Position numbers and translations under genes: made by a program | Source of the DNA: Hortaea werneckii | Taxonomy: Eukaryota > Ascomycota > Dothideomycetes > Mycosphaerellales > Teratosphaeriaceae | NCBI GenBank assembly: GCA_037044905.1 | Contig: JBAOKB010000159.1 | Coordinates: 248,001-312,000 of the forward strand | Direction of reading: 5' to 3' | DNA length: 64,000 nucleotides | Part shown: positions 45,399 to 55,350 of the stretch, piece by piece | Position numbering within the stretch: position 1 is the first letter of the stretch | How the letters are laid out: the number at the start of each line of letters is the position of its first letter | Notes under the pieces: model-generated | The model's input: only the letters and a program-made list of their open reading frames with translations | What the model was told of the DNA's origin: nothing | Databases searched by the model: none

Positions 45399-47301
45399 TT
45401 CAATGGTCTCTCGAAGCCCTTTACAGCAGCTTGATTCTTGAAATGGCGAATGCGAGAGCGGGAGGTACGCAACAAATTTGAGAGCCAAGATGGATTGGAC
45501 ATGCGATCTTCTCAGGTCCCAAGAAACTTCCCTCAGTAAGGAGGATACTGAGGTGAGATCCCGCAGCCTTGACAGAAGAGCTGAGTACTGAGACGGGGCA
45601 TTCCGGCTTGAGAAAGCAGTGGTTTAGACGCCTTCTCTAGTCACGTCTCCTATTTTTCTGGAACATGACGAGGACAAGGGATCACGTCGGCTGTGGCATT
45701 CGGGACATAGTTTGCAAGTCAATATAAACGGCAACACAAGCTCGACAATCAGGTTCGGCCATAGGTTGCAGAAAACAGAGGATCCCGTCCGCTCTCCTGT
45801 ACTTAAGCTGCAAACCGGCAGATTAGTATTACCGTGGGTGACCAGGTGAGAATCCCTGCTGCTGAACTTTTTTGTCTTTTTGCTCGAGAAGAAAAGGCCA
45901 TGTTTTTGCTCCAGGGTGTTGTCTGGCAAGAGCCGGCGACGTTTTGCAAGCCTTCCCAATAGCATTCTTGGCTACGCTTGTTGGCCGTTGATTGAGGACC
46001 CTACACACACTTGTCGTGTCTAGCACGGCGATCGTAAGTGGAGAGGGCCGTTTTCTCTTCCGCAAGAATTCATTACATCCTGTCGTCACGTGATCTTCGA
46101 TGAAATTTTCCCGAAAAATCTGCTGATGTAATGCCAGCCAAGCAATCTCAGCAAGCCCAGCAAGCCCAGCCCAGCCGCGCCGCGATGCGCGGCCGGTTAA
46201 AAAAGCTCAACCCCCCACAAATCGCGACCTCTGGGCTCCTCTCAGCACCTCGTCGACCGTCCAGTGGGGAGGTACGAGAAGGCATCCACGCGAAAGTGGT
46301 GCATCCGCCGGTCGGTCGTCGGGGTTAGGAGCTAGGAGGAAGCAGGACTTTGTCGTCCCCGGGGACGGCGCAGAAAAAACCCTTTCGAAAAAGGGTCTTC
46401 TCTTGTCTCGGTTGATGCTATAGCTTTGGCGGTTTGCTGATAACGCAATCGCAGGCTAACCCGTATTGCTGCAATGATGATATCGATTCTTGCCTCCCCC
46501 ACCCCCTCCCCCTCCCTCGCTCGCTCGCTCGCTCTCATCCCGTCTACCGTAGTTGGTTGCGCGGGTAGGAAGAGGTTACGCCCGACGCCTTTGCTCGGCC
46601 ACGCTTTCCTGGCTGCTGTCTTGATTTTTAGCGGCAAACTCTCTAGTTCTTTCGTAAAGTGGAGTTTCTTCAAAGGACGCCTCTCGACTCTACTACCTCT
46701 TTTGAGTCGAGTTTCGTCACTACCTTCTTTCCTCTCCACTCCCCTCCTGGAACTCGACGTTATTCCACTGCCGATCGGTTTTACCGTTTGCTTTTGAGCT
46801 ACTAGCCGCGTGGCAAGGACTAACATCAATCTGCTCTCTTTCTCTGCAATCCACGTGCGCTGGATTATTCCGAGAACATCGCATTCGATTTGTGCGACCG
46901 CCGAGAGATAGAGTGATAGAGATCCTATCGCCTTTTGTCATCGCTACTTTGTGTGAGGCCTAACAGTCCCACGAACATCTAGAGTTGAACAAACATTGTT
47001 CTCTTCGCGGGTAACAGTGTACCGCTTCGAGAAACCCGTTAGGGCTTGTGTCTTCGATTTTGCCTTTCTTGGGTTGGTATAGCTGGATCACACGCACGCG
47101 CGTGCAATATACTGCTGAATCTCCATTGGTGCATGCATTTGCATTCACATCGATAGCAACAGGGCGCATCTCATAACTACATTCTGGAAAGCGCCAACAG
47201 ACGACGAGACCAAAAATTCCCGACGAATTGACTTCCGAATCAAATAGTCCGAGCATCACTGTCTTAATTCTTCACCACCTACACCTTCCAATCTACACAA
47301 G
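45399..47301. other. Long intergenic region upstream of the permease
   Basis: About 1.9 kb. It contains small repeats (CAGCAAGCCCAG copies at 46145-46175; a CTCG tetranucleotide run at about 46517-46534) and several short ATG-started frames, for example 46131-46328. I see no recognisable protein. Part of it is probably a long promoter and 5' leader of the permease gene. Confidence 0.45.
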
Positions 47302-48939
47302 ATGAAGATGTTCGGGAAGCAAACACCCCAGGACGCCGAAGGCGAACCACCGTGGCCAGTGCCGGAAGAAATCGACCAAGCCTCCAGCGACGACGGCCAA
47401 ATGGACCCGGATTCAGGCGTGAAGCGCGGGTTGAAGAACCGCCACCTCTCGATGATGGCGCTGGCAGGCATTATCGGACCAGGACTACTAGTCGGAGCCG
47501 GCGGAGCGCTGGCCAACGGCGGGCCTGCCTCGCTACTGATCGGGTTCGGCGTCATCGGCATCATCGCCTTCTCCGTCATGCAGAGTCTGGGCGAGATGAC
47601 GACGCTGTATCCCGGCGGCGGCGCGTTCATCTCGCTCGGCGAGCGCATGGTCGATAAGGCGTTCAGTGTCGCGGTCGGATGGAATTACTTCCTCATCTGG
47701 GCCACGGTGTTGGCGAACGAGTACAATGTCATCTCGTCCATCATGACGTACTGGAGCGACACCGTGCCGGTATGGGGTTTCTTCCTGATCTTCTGGTTTG
47801 CTTTCCTGGGTTTCCAGCTGTTGGGGGTGCAAGCGTTCGGCGAGGCTGAATTCTGGCTCGCGCTGTTTAAGATCCTGGGGCTGACGGCCTTCTTCATCTT
47901 CTCCATTGTCTATGCCGCTGGAGGCCTCATTGGCCAGGAAGACACACTTGGTTTCCGATACTGGCACGACCCGGGTCCTTTCAACAACAATGGATTTCGA
48001 GGTGTGGCGACTGTGTTCGTGTTCTGCTCAACGTTCTACGCGGGCGTGGAATCTGTAGCCGTCGCGGCGACCGAGACAAGGAACCCCGGCAGAGCCGTCC
48101 CGCAGGCTATCAAGCAAGTCTTCTGGCGTATCATTTTCGTCTACATGGGCAGCGCTTTCTTCTTCGGCTTGACATGTCCTGCCGATGCCGATGACTTGCA
48201 AAATGGCCCTACCCGAGCCCTGGAGAGCCCTATGACGATTGCGATTCAGCAAGCCGGCTGGCAAGAAGGTGTCAACCTGATCAACGCCTTCATCTTCGTT
48301 ACGTGCTTGTCTGCCTGCAACAGCTCCATCTACATTGGTAGCCGAACCGTTCTCTACATGGCGCAAAGCGGCAAAGCCCCACGCTTCCTCGGCTGGACCA
48401 GCAAACGCGGCGTTCCTGTCTTCGCCATCCTACTCACCAACGCAGTCGGAGCGATCTCGATGATGAACGTCAGTACTGGCGCCGCAGAAGCATACGACTA
48501 CATTGTAAACCTAAGTGGCGTGTCCACCTTCTTGGTCTGGGGCAGCATCAGCTTCATCCACATCCGTTTCCGGCGGGCCTGGAAAGTCCAGAACCGCAAC
48601 CCCTCCGAACTACCCTTCAAGAGCTTACTGTACCCCTGGAACGCCTACTTCGGGCTCGGAGCGAACATCTTCCTCGCACTCGTCCAAGGCTGGACGAACC
48701 TCGCCCCCTTCGACGCCGGCGACTTCGTCGACGCATACATCTTACTCCCGCTGTTCCCTATCATCTGGATCGTGTTCAAGCTGATCAAGCGCACGAAGTT
48801 CATGCGCGCCGACCAGGTCGATTTGGATTCGGGCCGGAGGATGGATTTGGATAAGAAGGGCCAGGTCGTGGATGAGAGTGACACCGAGGCCGCACGGCCG
48901 AAAGAGCCTTGGTGGAGGAGCATTACGAGGAATTTCTAA
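47302..48939 (+). CDS. Amino-acid permease (APC superfamily, yeast amino-acid transporter type)
   Basis: One intact exon of 545 residues. The hydrophilic N-terminus ends in GVKRGLKNRHLSMMALAGII, the family signature before membrane segment 1, followed by GPGLLVGAGGALANGGPASL. The conserved SLGEMTTLYPGGGAFISLGE block, about twelve hydrophobic segments and the region VFVFCSTFYAGVESVAVAATETRNPGRAVP (segment 6 to loop) are all present; the last contains the GxE-type substrate site and the ETRNP motif. Members import amino acids with protons across the plasma membrane; the substrate is not predictable. The cytosolic C-terminus is charged (QVDLDSGRRMDLDKKGQ) and may carry ubiquitin or phosphorylation sites. 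A second ATG two codons later (47308) is an alternative start. No frame break. Confidence 0.93.
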   Translation: MKMFGKQTPQDAEGEPPWPVPEEIDQASSDDGQMDPDSGVKRGLKNRHLSMMALAGIIGPGLLVGAGGALANGGPASLLIGFGVIGIIAFSVMQSLGEMTTLYPGGGAFISLGERMVDKAFSVAVGWNYFLIWATVLANEYNVISSIMTYWSDTVPVWGFFLIFWFAFLGFQLLGVQAFGEAEFWLALFKILGLTAFFIFSIVYAAGGLIGQEDTLGFRYWHDPGPFNNNGFRGVATVFVFCSTFYAGVESVAVAATETRNPGRAVPQAIKQVFWRIIFVYMGSAFFFGLTCPADADDLQNGPTRALESPMTIAIQQAGWQEGVNLINAFIFVTCLSACNSSIYIGSRTVLYMAQSGKAPRFLGWTSKRGVPVFAILLTNAVGAISMMNVSTGAAEAYDYIVNLSGVSTFLVWGSISFIHIRFRRAWKVQNRNPSELPFKSLLYPWNAYFGLGANIFLALVQGWTNLAPFDAGDFVDAYILLPLFPIIWIVFKLIKRTKFMRADQVDLDSGRRMDLDKKGQVVDESDTEAARPKEPWWRSITRNF

Positions 48940-49330
48940 CGACTTTAGAGAGTGATGATTTAGAGGTCGGTGCAAAGATTTTAGTTGTACATAGAGAGAG
49001 AAAGAGAGAGAGAGATGGAAGCATTGCGTGGAAGCGAGCATACGAGGAACGAAAGCTGATTTTCAATCTTAATGCGTTTCGCTTCATCATCTCGAGGGTT
49101 ATTTCTCGCATTCTAACGTGATAGCTTCTTTTCCAAGTCGAGAGAGAGGATTTGGTTAATGATTTCGCGTCATTTTCGTGTACTCATCTGGTCTGTGCTC
49201 GCAAGTGCTTGTGGCTGATGAATCCTGAACGTCGGACCTTCCTCAGGATGCTCTCACCAGTGCATTCGCGTTCAATGGGACAAAGCCTCGAGATGGCTTG
49301 AGCAATGAAAATAGAAAGTCCCATGTCAAC
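48940..49330. other. Intergenic region
   Basis: 3' region of the permease, with a GAGA-rich run at about 48993-49015, and promoter of the resolvase gene. Nothing else recognised. Confidence 0.5.
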
Positions 49331-51389
49331 ATGGGCATCAACGGGTAAATCAACATTACGCCCTCAGAAGACAATGTTCTCATTAATCGCCGCTGACCTT
49401 CGCCGCTCGCTCGCAGTCTATGGGACGTGATTGGGGCAGGCGAGATCGTGCATATAGCCGACTACGCTACACAACACTTCCAAAAACATGGAAGACCTCT
49501 ACGGATCGCAGTCGACGAGGCGTGTTGGCGCTTCACTAACCTCACGCCTGAGCAGGTGGAGAAGATCCGTGATGGCGAGCCCGCGGCCAAACCGGTGGAG
49601 AAGACGATCTTATGGCGGATCCTTCGACTCATGAAGTTGAATGTCCAGTTGCTCTTTGTTTACGACGGTCCGAGTAAACCCTGGAAGAGCGGTCGAGGGG
49701 GTGGGGGTTGCTTGATAAGGAGCTGGTGAAATTATTGCATCAGCTTCTCGACCACTTGAAAGTACCGTATCATCGAGCACCGGGCGAAGCAGAAGCCGAG
49801 TGCGCAGCTCTAGAGCAACGAGGAGTCGTCGATGCCGTTTGGGCTGATGATGGTGATGCTTTCATGTTTGGGTGTCGGACGCTTATCAAACAGCACAAGG
49901 TCGATGGACAACGCATCAAGGATTATGTCAGGATCTACCGCGCTGAAACAATCCTAAGGGAATGCGATCTCGATCGTGAAAGTTTGGTACTATTTGCTAT
50001 GCTTGCCGGTGGCGACTATGATACCCAAGGGTTAAGAGGCTGTGGACCGAAGACAGCAGCAAAAGCATCTCGGACCGAATTCGGAATTGCTAGTAAAGCG
50101 CGCGATATTCACAAGTATCCCAACAAGTAGAGCTGTGGCGACAGGCACTGGAGCGTGCTTTAAGACTGTCTGGAAGCAGTGTTGAGATTCCCACCAGCTT
50201 CCCGAATCAGAAAGCGCTGGGGAACTATCTCCATCCCAATATCAGTCCGCCGGAAGTTCTAGACAACCTGCGAGCTTTACGTCAAGGCTGGGATCAGAAG
50301 ATCGATCAATCTAAGCTGCGTAGGTTGTTACGGGAGCGATTCAACATCTGGACCAAAGGCTTCATCAACCATTTTGCGCCTATATGTCTGGTACGAGCGC
50401 TCGCACGGGCGACTCGAGAGCAACAAAGCGAGAACTTGCAATACGGTGTGCAGCTCAAACGAACGCGGAAGGTCAAGGAGGATGCTGAAACTCCTGCCTC
50501 GTCGGAAGTGAAGGTAACTTTCAGTCCGTTGCCGGCAATGGAGATCAATCTGAGCCAGAAGCCCCCAGAGGAGGACTGGGACCTTCCGGGCTGGAAAGGC
50601 AAAGACGGTACATCCTACGACCCTCTACAGAAGATCGAAGCGGAAATCCTGCGGTGCTTCTTGGATCATGGGCTCCCGGAGGGAGGCGTAGCACCACCAC
50701 CCGAACCAGCTAAGCGGAAACGGAAGGGTTCTGTTGGGGAAGGCGAAGCTGGACAGGCTAATAAATCAACACCGAAAGGAACTCAAGACGAGTCCGTCTG
50801 TGCGAGCAACAGTCAGTCACAAGGGACGCCTAAGAAGCGCGGTCGACCGAGAAAGAGTGCAAGTGACGAATCCAACGCGAAACAATCACGTAAATCGAGC
50901 GGGAAAGGGAAGGAGGCGGATCCGACACCAGATATGCCTCCCACGCCCCCTCGACCGGTGTTCAAATTGCCCCGTTCCCGGTTTCCAACTCAGTTGACAC
51001 CGCCAGCTCCTCCACCCGTCGCGGACCCCGCTGTCTTAGACCTGGCAAATAGCAGTAGCCCGGAGGCTACAGATTCAGGCGCCATGTCTCAAGGAGCAGT
51101 TTCTGCGCCACCCAATACAGACGTGGAGCCTTTCTCACCCACCACCGCGAGACGGGAGGGCTTCATACCCGGGAAAAGCATTCCGGCGAAGGATCTCAGG
51201 GAGTTGAGAGCTGCTTCGAGCTTACTCTCCCACCATCAGCAGCAGCAGCAGCAGCAACAACATCCATCCGAGCAGGAAGGTGTAACAAGTCAGAAACCCC
51301 AGCCGTCTTCTAACCCCGCCCCCGCCACGCAACCAGGTAGAGCCACTTCGAGACCAAGCGGGACGCACGAAGTAATTGATCTCACCTGA
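49331..51389 (+). CDS. YEN1: Yen1/GEN1-type Holliday-junction resolvase (XPG/Rad2 nuclease family)
   Basis: A 14-base first exon (ATG at 49331) is joined by a 72-nt intron (49345-49416) to give MGINGLWDVIGAGEIV, the family N-terminus. The XPG-N acidic site is in LRIAVDEACW and VQLLFVYDGPSKPWK. XPG-I follows: VPYHRAPGEAEAECAALEQR and DAVWADDGDAFMFGC, holding the metal-binding Glu/Asp residues. The helix-hairpin-helix region is AMLAGGDYDTQGLRGCGPKT. The GDYD..GLRGCGP form and the chromodomain-like region after it separate GEN1/Yen1 from FEN1 and Exo1. The enzyme cuts four-way junctions symmetrically in late mitosis. The C-terminus is disordered with basic patches, a short polyGln run and a final HEVIDLT, a SUMO-interaction-like motif. 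One base is missing near 49703 and another near 50124; about 663 residues after repair. Confidence 0.9.
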
Positions 51390-51835
51390 GCTCTTCACGT
51401 GAGACCAACCAATTGAGTCCGAAAGCTTGTCATATGTCTGCTGTTATCACAGTGCGATGACAACTGTTGCAGAATACCAACTTGGCGGAAAGAGGAAACC
51501 TAAATCTCACATTCAGTCACGCTTCAAGCCCTTGCTCCTGCTGTTTCGCCATTCTCGACAGCAATCTAGACCGATGATTTTGATCAGTAACATTTTCGTC
51601 TTAAGCAGCGGTAGTCAGTTATGCTCCTGATTGTAGAAAGGATGATAGTGGCGGGCTGAACTTGGAAGGTCGAGATTGAATTCCTCTTTCTTGGGGGTCA
51701 TTTCTTTGCCTTTGATCTTTTCTTTCCGAACTCTGTGCATATCAATACAACTTATCAATCTATCAAAAACTTGCTGTTCGGGGGCTTTACTTGGGCTAAT
51801 GACGTATCGAATCCGTAGACCGTGACGTGAATAGT
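51390..51835. other. Convergent intergenic region
   Basis: 3' ends of the resolvase and the DUF1772 gene meet here. No repeat or gene is seen. Confidence 0.5.
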
Positions 51836-52544
51836 CTACAGGGGCAGAGTGCTGCCGTCCTGGAGCAAGCCAAAGACACCGGCAATGGCGGAGGCGATCA
51901 TGATGGTGGCGCGGCCTGTCATTCTCGTTAGCGCGTGTTATGCGGGGATCGCGTTACCAGTGAGATGGGACTGAACGGACCATAGTTGAGCTTCTGCCAC
52001 CTCTTCTGCAACTGCCTCAGCTCCTTCTCGCTCTTATCATCGGCACTGTTGACGTTCAGGTTGTCCGCCAGAGTAGCCATGCGTCTGTTCATCGGGACCA
52101 TGATGCCGAGGGCGTAGGCGGTAGTCGCGACGCTAAGGCCGAAGGCGGAGCCGACGAAGGGCAGCTTGTCGGCGCAGGCGCTGGAGGAGTCGCGGTGGAG
52201 GAAGCAGAAGACGGTCAGACCCAGGTTGGACAGCGTGCAGAGCATGTTGAGCGGCGGGAAGAAGTGCTCGCTGTTGTGCAGCAGGTAGGCGGTCATCTTG
52301 CCGGCGTGCACGGCGGGCACCTCGGGCATCTGCAGCATGGGCATGATGAGGGGCGATTGGAGGGCGGAGCCACCTGAGGCATGGTTGTTAGGTCTGGTTC
52401 GGATGGTGTGTAGGTGTCTATTCCTCATGCGATGGTGGATAATGGGGTTGAATGGGGAATGGACGAACCAAAGTTCACCGCCGCGCCCAGAGTCGCGACG
52501 GCCTGGATGGGTGTCATCCACCAGTAGTTGCCGGTTGATGCCAT
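51836..52544 (-). CDS. DUF1772 small membrane protein (anthrone oxygenase-like superfamily)
   Basis: Three exons, 52544-52469, 52373-51981 and 51915-51836, with introns of 95 and 65 nt, encode 182 residues. The donors are GTTCGT and GTCCGT rather than GTRAGT, but phases match and CTAAC branch sites are present. The protein begins MASTGNYWWMTPIQAVATLG and has about four hydrophobic stretches, including LNMLCTLSNLGLTVFCFL, PFVGSAFGLSVATTAYALGI and ATIMIASAIAGVFGLL. Conserved DUF1772 features are a small-residue motif with S/G before LQSPLIMPML and PMNRRMATLADN before the last segment. Some members of the superfamily are anthrone oxygenases or act in polyketide pathways, but no polyketide synthase is nearby and the function is unknown. 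Confidence 0.82.
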
Positions 52545-53228
52545 GATTGTGAGTGGATTGGCTGTTGGGATGGAGGTGGTAGTATCAATAGATGATGGAT
52601 GGCTGGAGTGTCAGAGAGGCAGATGAATAGAGCGAGATGGGCGGGAGTGAAAGGATGGAAGACAGTTGACCACTGAACCAGCCGTTATTACCTAGGTACC
52701 TGCTTGAGCGATTCTACATTAAGTAGGCTTCCAATGATAGTACCTCAAGGTAATGCATGATCATCATGCCTAGAGTTTACATCGGCTCCTCCTTCGCCGA
52801 TGACATGTGAAACCCCAGCCAACTTGAACCTGACAACCACCAACAGCTTTCCCCACACGGCGAGATCCGATCCTGCTGAGGCTGTTCAGGGCACAATGCA
52901 GCCCGCTTAGCTAATAGACACGTGAAACCAATGTGAGGCATTAATCGCCAAGAATGCTGCTGAATCAGGAACGTGGGAAGGCTAAAAAGGCGAGGACTGG
53001 CATCACATCCGCGCTGCTTCCGCCGCCGATCGCCAGTGCGCGTCAGAAGTGGGTCACCGCTCGACCGAAAGACGAGCGAGGTAAAGGTCCAGGGCCATTG
53101 TATAAAACATTGCCGTGTTCCATGCTCCAGCACCCGGCGTGTTCCAGGTACCTAGGTAGGTCTTTTAATCCAACTTCATACGCAAGAACACATACCCACA
53201 TTCTCTCTCTCCGCTCTCTTTAATCGTC
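52545..53228. other. Divergent promoter region
   Basis: Promoters of the DUF1772 gene and ACH1. GGTACCTAGGTAGG-like palindromic segments occur at about 52690-52712 and 53149-53161; no gene is recognised. Confidence 0.45.
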
Positions 53229-54817
53229 ATGGCGGCCGTGGCTTCGCAGCTCTTGAAGAGCCGTGTCCGGCGACCATCCTACCTGAACAAGTTGCGGCGC
53301 GCCGAGGACCTCATTGACCTCTTCCCGCATGGCACCTACATCGGCTGGTCTGGCTTTACCGGTGTCGGATATCCCAAGAAGGTGCCGACTGCATTGGCCG
53401 ACCACGTGGAGAAGAATGGCTTGCAGGGCAAGCTCAAGTATAACCTCTTCGTCGGCGCTTCATCCGGTGCCGAGACCGAGAACAGATGGGCCCGCAACAA
53501 CATGATCGAGAGGCGGAGCCCGCATCAGGTGGGCAAGGAAATTGCCAAGGGCATTAACAATGGCAACATCAAGTTCTTCGACAAGCACCTGAGCATGTTC
53601 CCGGTCGACCTCATGTATGGCTACTACACAAAGCAGAAGGAAAAGAACCGGCTGGATGTGGCGGTAGTCGAGGCTTCTGCCATCACTGAAGATGGTGGAA
53701 TCATTCCAGGTGCCAGTGTGGGCGCCTCCCCGAAATCATTCAGATGGCCGACAAGATCATCATCGAAGTCAACACCGCCTCCCCCTCCTTCGAAGGCCTT
53801 CACGACATCACCATGACTGACTTGCCGCCGCGTCGGAAACCGTACCTTATCATGTCGCCAGAAGACCGCATTGGCACGCCGCACATTCCCGTGGATCCCG
53901 AAAAGGTGGTGGCGGTGGTTGAAAGCGATTACCCGGACCAGACCCAGCCCAACGCACCCGAAGACGACTGCTCTCGCGCCATCGCTCACAACTTGATTGA
54001 ATTCCTGAGACACGAAGTCAACCACGGCCGTCTCCCGGAAAACCTCCTCCCCATCCAATCAGGCATCGGCAACATCGCAAACGCCGTCATCGGCGGCCTC
54101 TCCTCCGGCGGCGCCAACTTCAAGAACCTCAAAGTCTGGACCGAAGTGCTCCAAGACAGCTTCCTCGACCTCTTCGACTCCGGCAACCTGGACTTCGCCA
54201 CCGCGACCTCGATCCGCTTCAGTCCGGACGGCTTCCACCGCTTCTACGAGAACTACCAACGCTATGCCCCGAAACTCCTCCTCCGCAGCCAACAAGTCAG
54301 CAACTCCCCCGAGATCATCCGCCGCCTCGGCTGCATCGGCATGAACACCCCCGTGGAAGTCGACATCTACGCCCACGCCAACAGCACCTGCGTAAACGGC
54401 TCCCGCATGCTAAACGGCCTAGGCGGCTCCGCCGACTTCCTCCGCAGCTCCAAATACAGCATCATGCACACGCCCTCGACGCGACCATCCAAAACCGATC
54501 CCACCGGAATCTCCTGCATCGTGCCCATGTGCACGCACATCGACCAGACCGAGCACGACCTCGACATGATCGTGACCGAACAAGGGTTCGCGGACGTGAC
54601 GGGGCTGAGTCCGCGGGAACGCGCGCGCGAGATCATCAAACGCTGCGCCCACCCGGATTACCAGCCGATCCTGACCGATTACCTCGATAAGGCCGAGTTT
54701 GAGTGTTTGCGGAAGGGGATGGGCCATGAGCCGCATTTGCTGTTTAATTCGTTCGATATGCATAAGCATCTGCGGGATCATGGGACGATGAAGTTGCCGA
54801 AGTGGAATTATGATTAA
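53229..54817 (+). CDS. ACH1: Ach1, succinyl-CoA:acetate CoA-transferase / acetyl-CoA hydrolase (mitochondrial)
   Basis: A single exon encoding 529 residues after one repair. It starts MAAVASQLLKSRVRRPSYLN, basic and suitable for mitochondrial import. Family blocks include YIGWSGFTGVGYPKKVPTAL, LKYNLFVGASSGAETENRWA, the GIGNIANAVIGGL glycine loop, LKVWTEVLQDSFLDLFDSG (with the active-site-type Glu of class I CoA-transferases), and CIVPMCTHIDQTEHDLDMIV. It moves CoA between succinyl-CoA and acetate, which detoxifies mitochondrial acetate. Near 53730 the frame drops one base in a C run; restoring it gives GASVGASPEIIQMADKIIIE without any gap against the family. The gene has no introns. Confidence 0.95.
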
Positions 54818-55350
54818 ATTTTGTGGATTGGAATGGGGATGGTCAGATGCTTTTAGGATGGAGCTTCGCTTTTTTTGGCAGCGAAATTGTTACGCGGGAA
54901 GATTGTGGTCTTGATTGAAATCTGGATGCAGAGACATCTGAGGGTGGAGGATAGATGCGTTTTAGCCTGGCGTCCTTTTCCTTGCCTTTTCCTTACTTTT
55001 GGTCGGTTTGGGTGAAGGGTTATCTGGGGAGACGACATAGGTCAAAAAGAAATTTCTTGTAAACTTCCTTCCAAGATGGAAGGAATGGTTGTCTAGCTGG
55101 CTAGAGGAGAATATGCGCAATGCAATGTCAATCCAAAATGTTCGTTCCACGACAACTTTTGCCGAGACGAGAAGCAAGGACTGCCCAAGGCAAAAGAAGA
55201 GGATGAAGGATATGTCGCCGCGAACCATGATGGGCGAAATCCAGGAAGAAGTCTTGCAAACCTGGTGTTCTTTGCTGCAAAGCCACGTCGGGTAGAGGCT
55301 GGCTAAGGACTTTAAGATTCTCAATGATTCTCAAGCCATGCATTCAGCTT
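54818..55350. other. Convergent intergenic region
   Basis: 3' ends of ACH1 and CTF18 meet here. Short open frames lie on both strands, but none is convincing. Confidence 0.5.

Noticed and set aside
46130..46180. CRISPR-like or regularly spaced repeats (CAGCAAGCCCAG copies)
   Set aside because: Units are adjacent and imperfect with no spacers; this is simple tandem slippage in a eukaryotic genome.
46332..46829. 165-codon minus-strand open frame upstream of the permease
   Set aside because: It lies opposite the CTCG run and pyrimidine-rich leader and is very rich in Arg, Ser and Lys as expected from such composition; no family resemblance.
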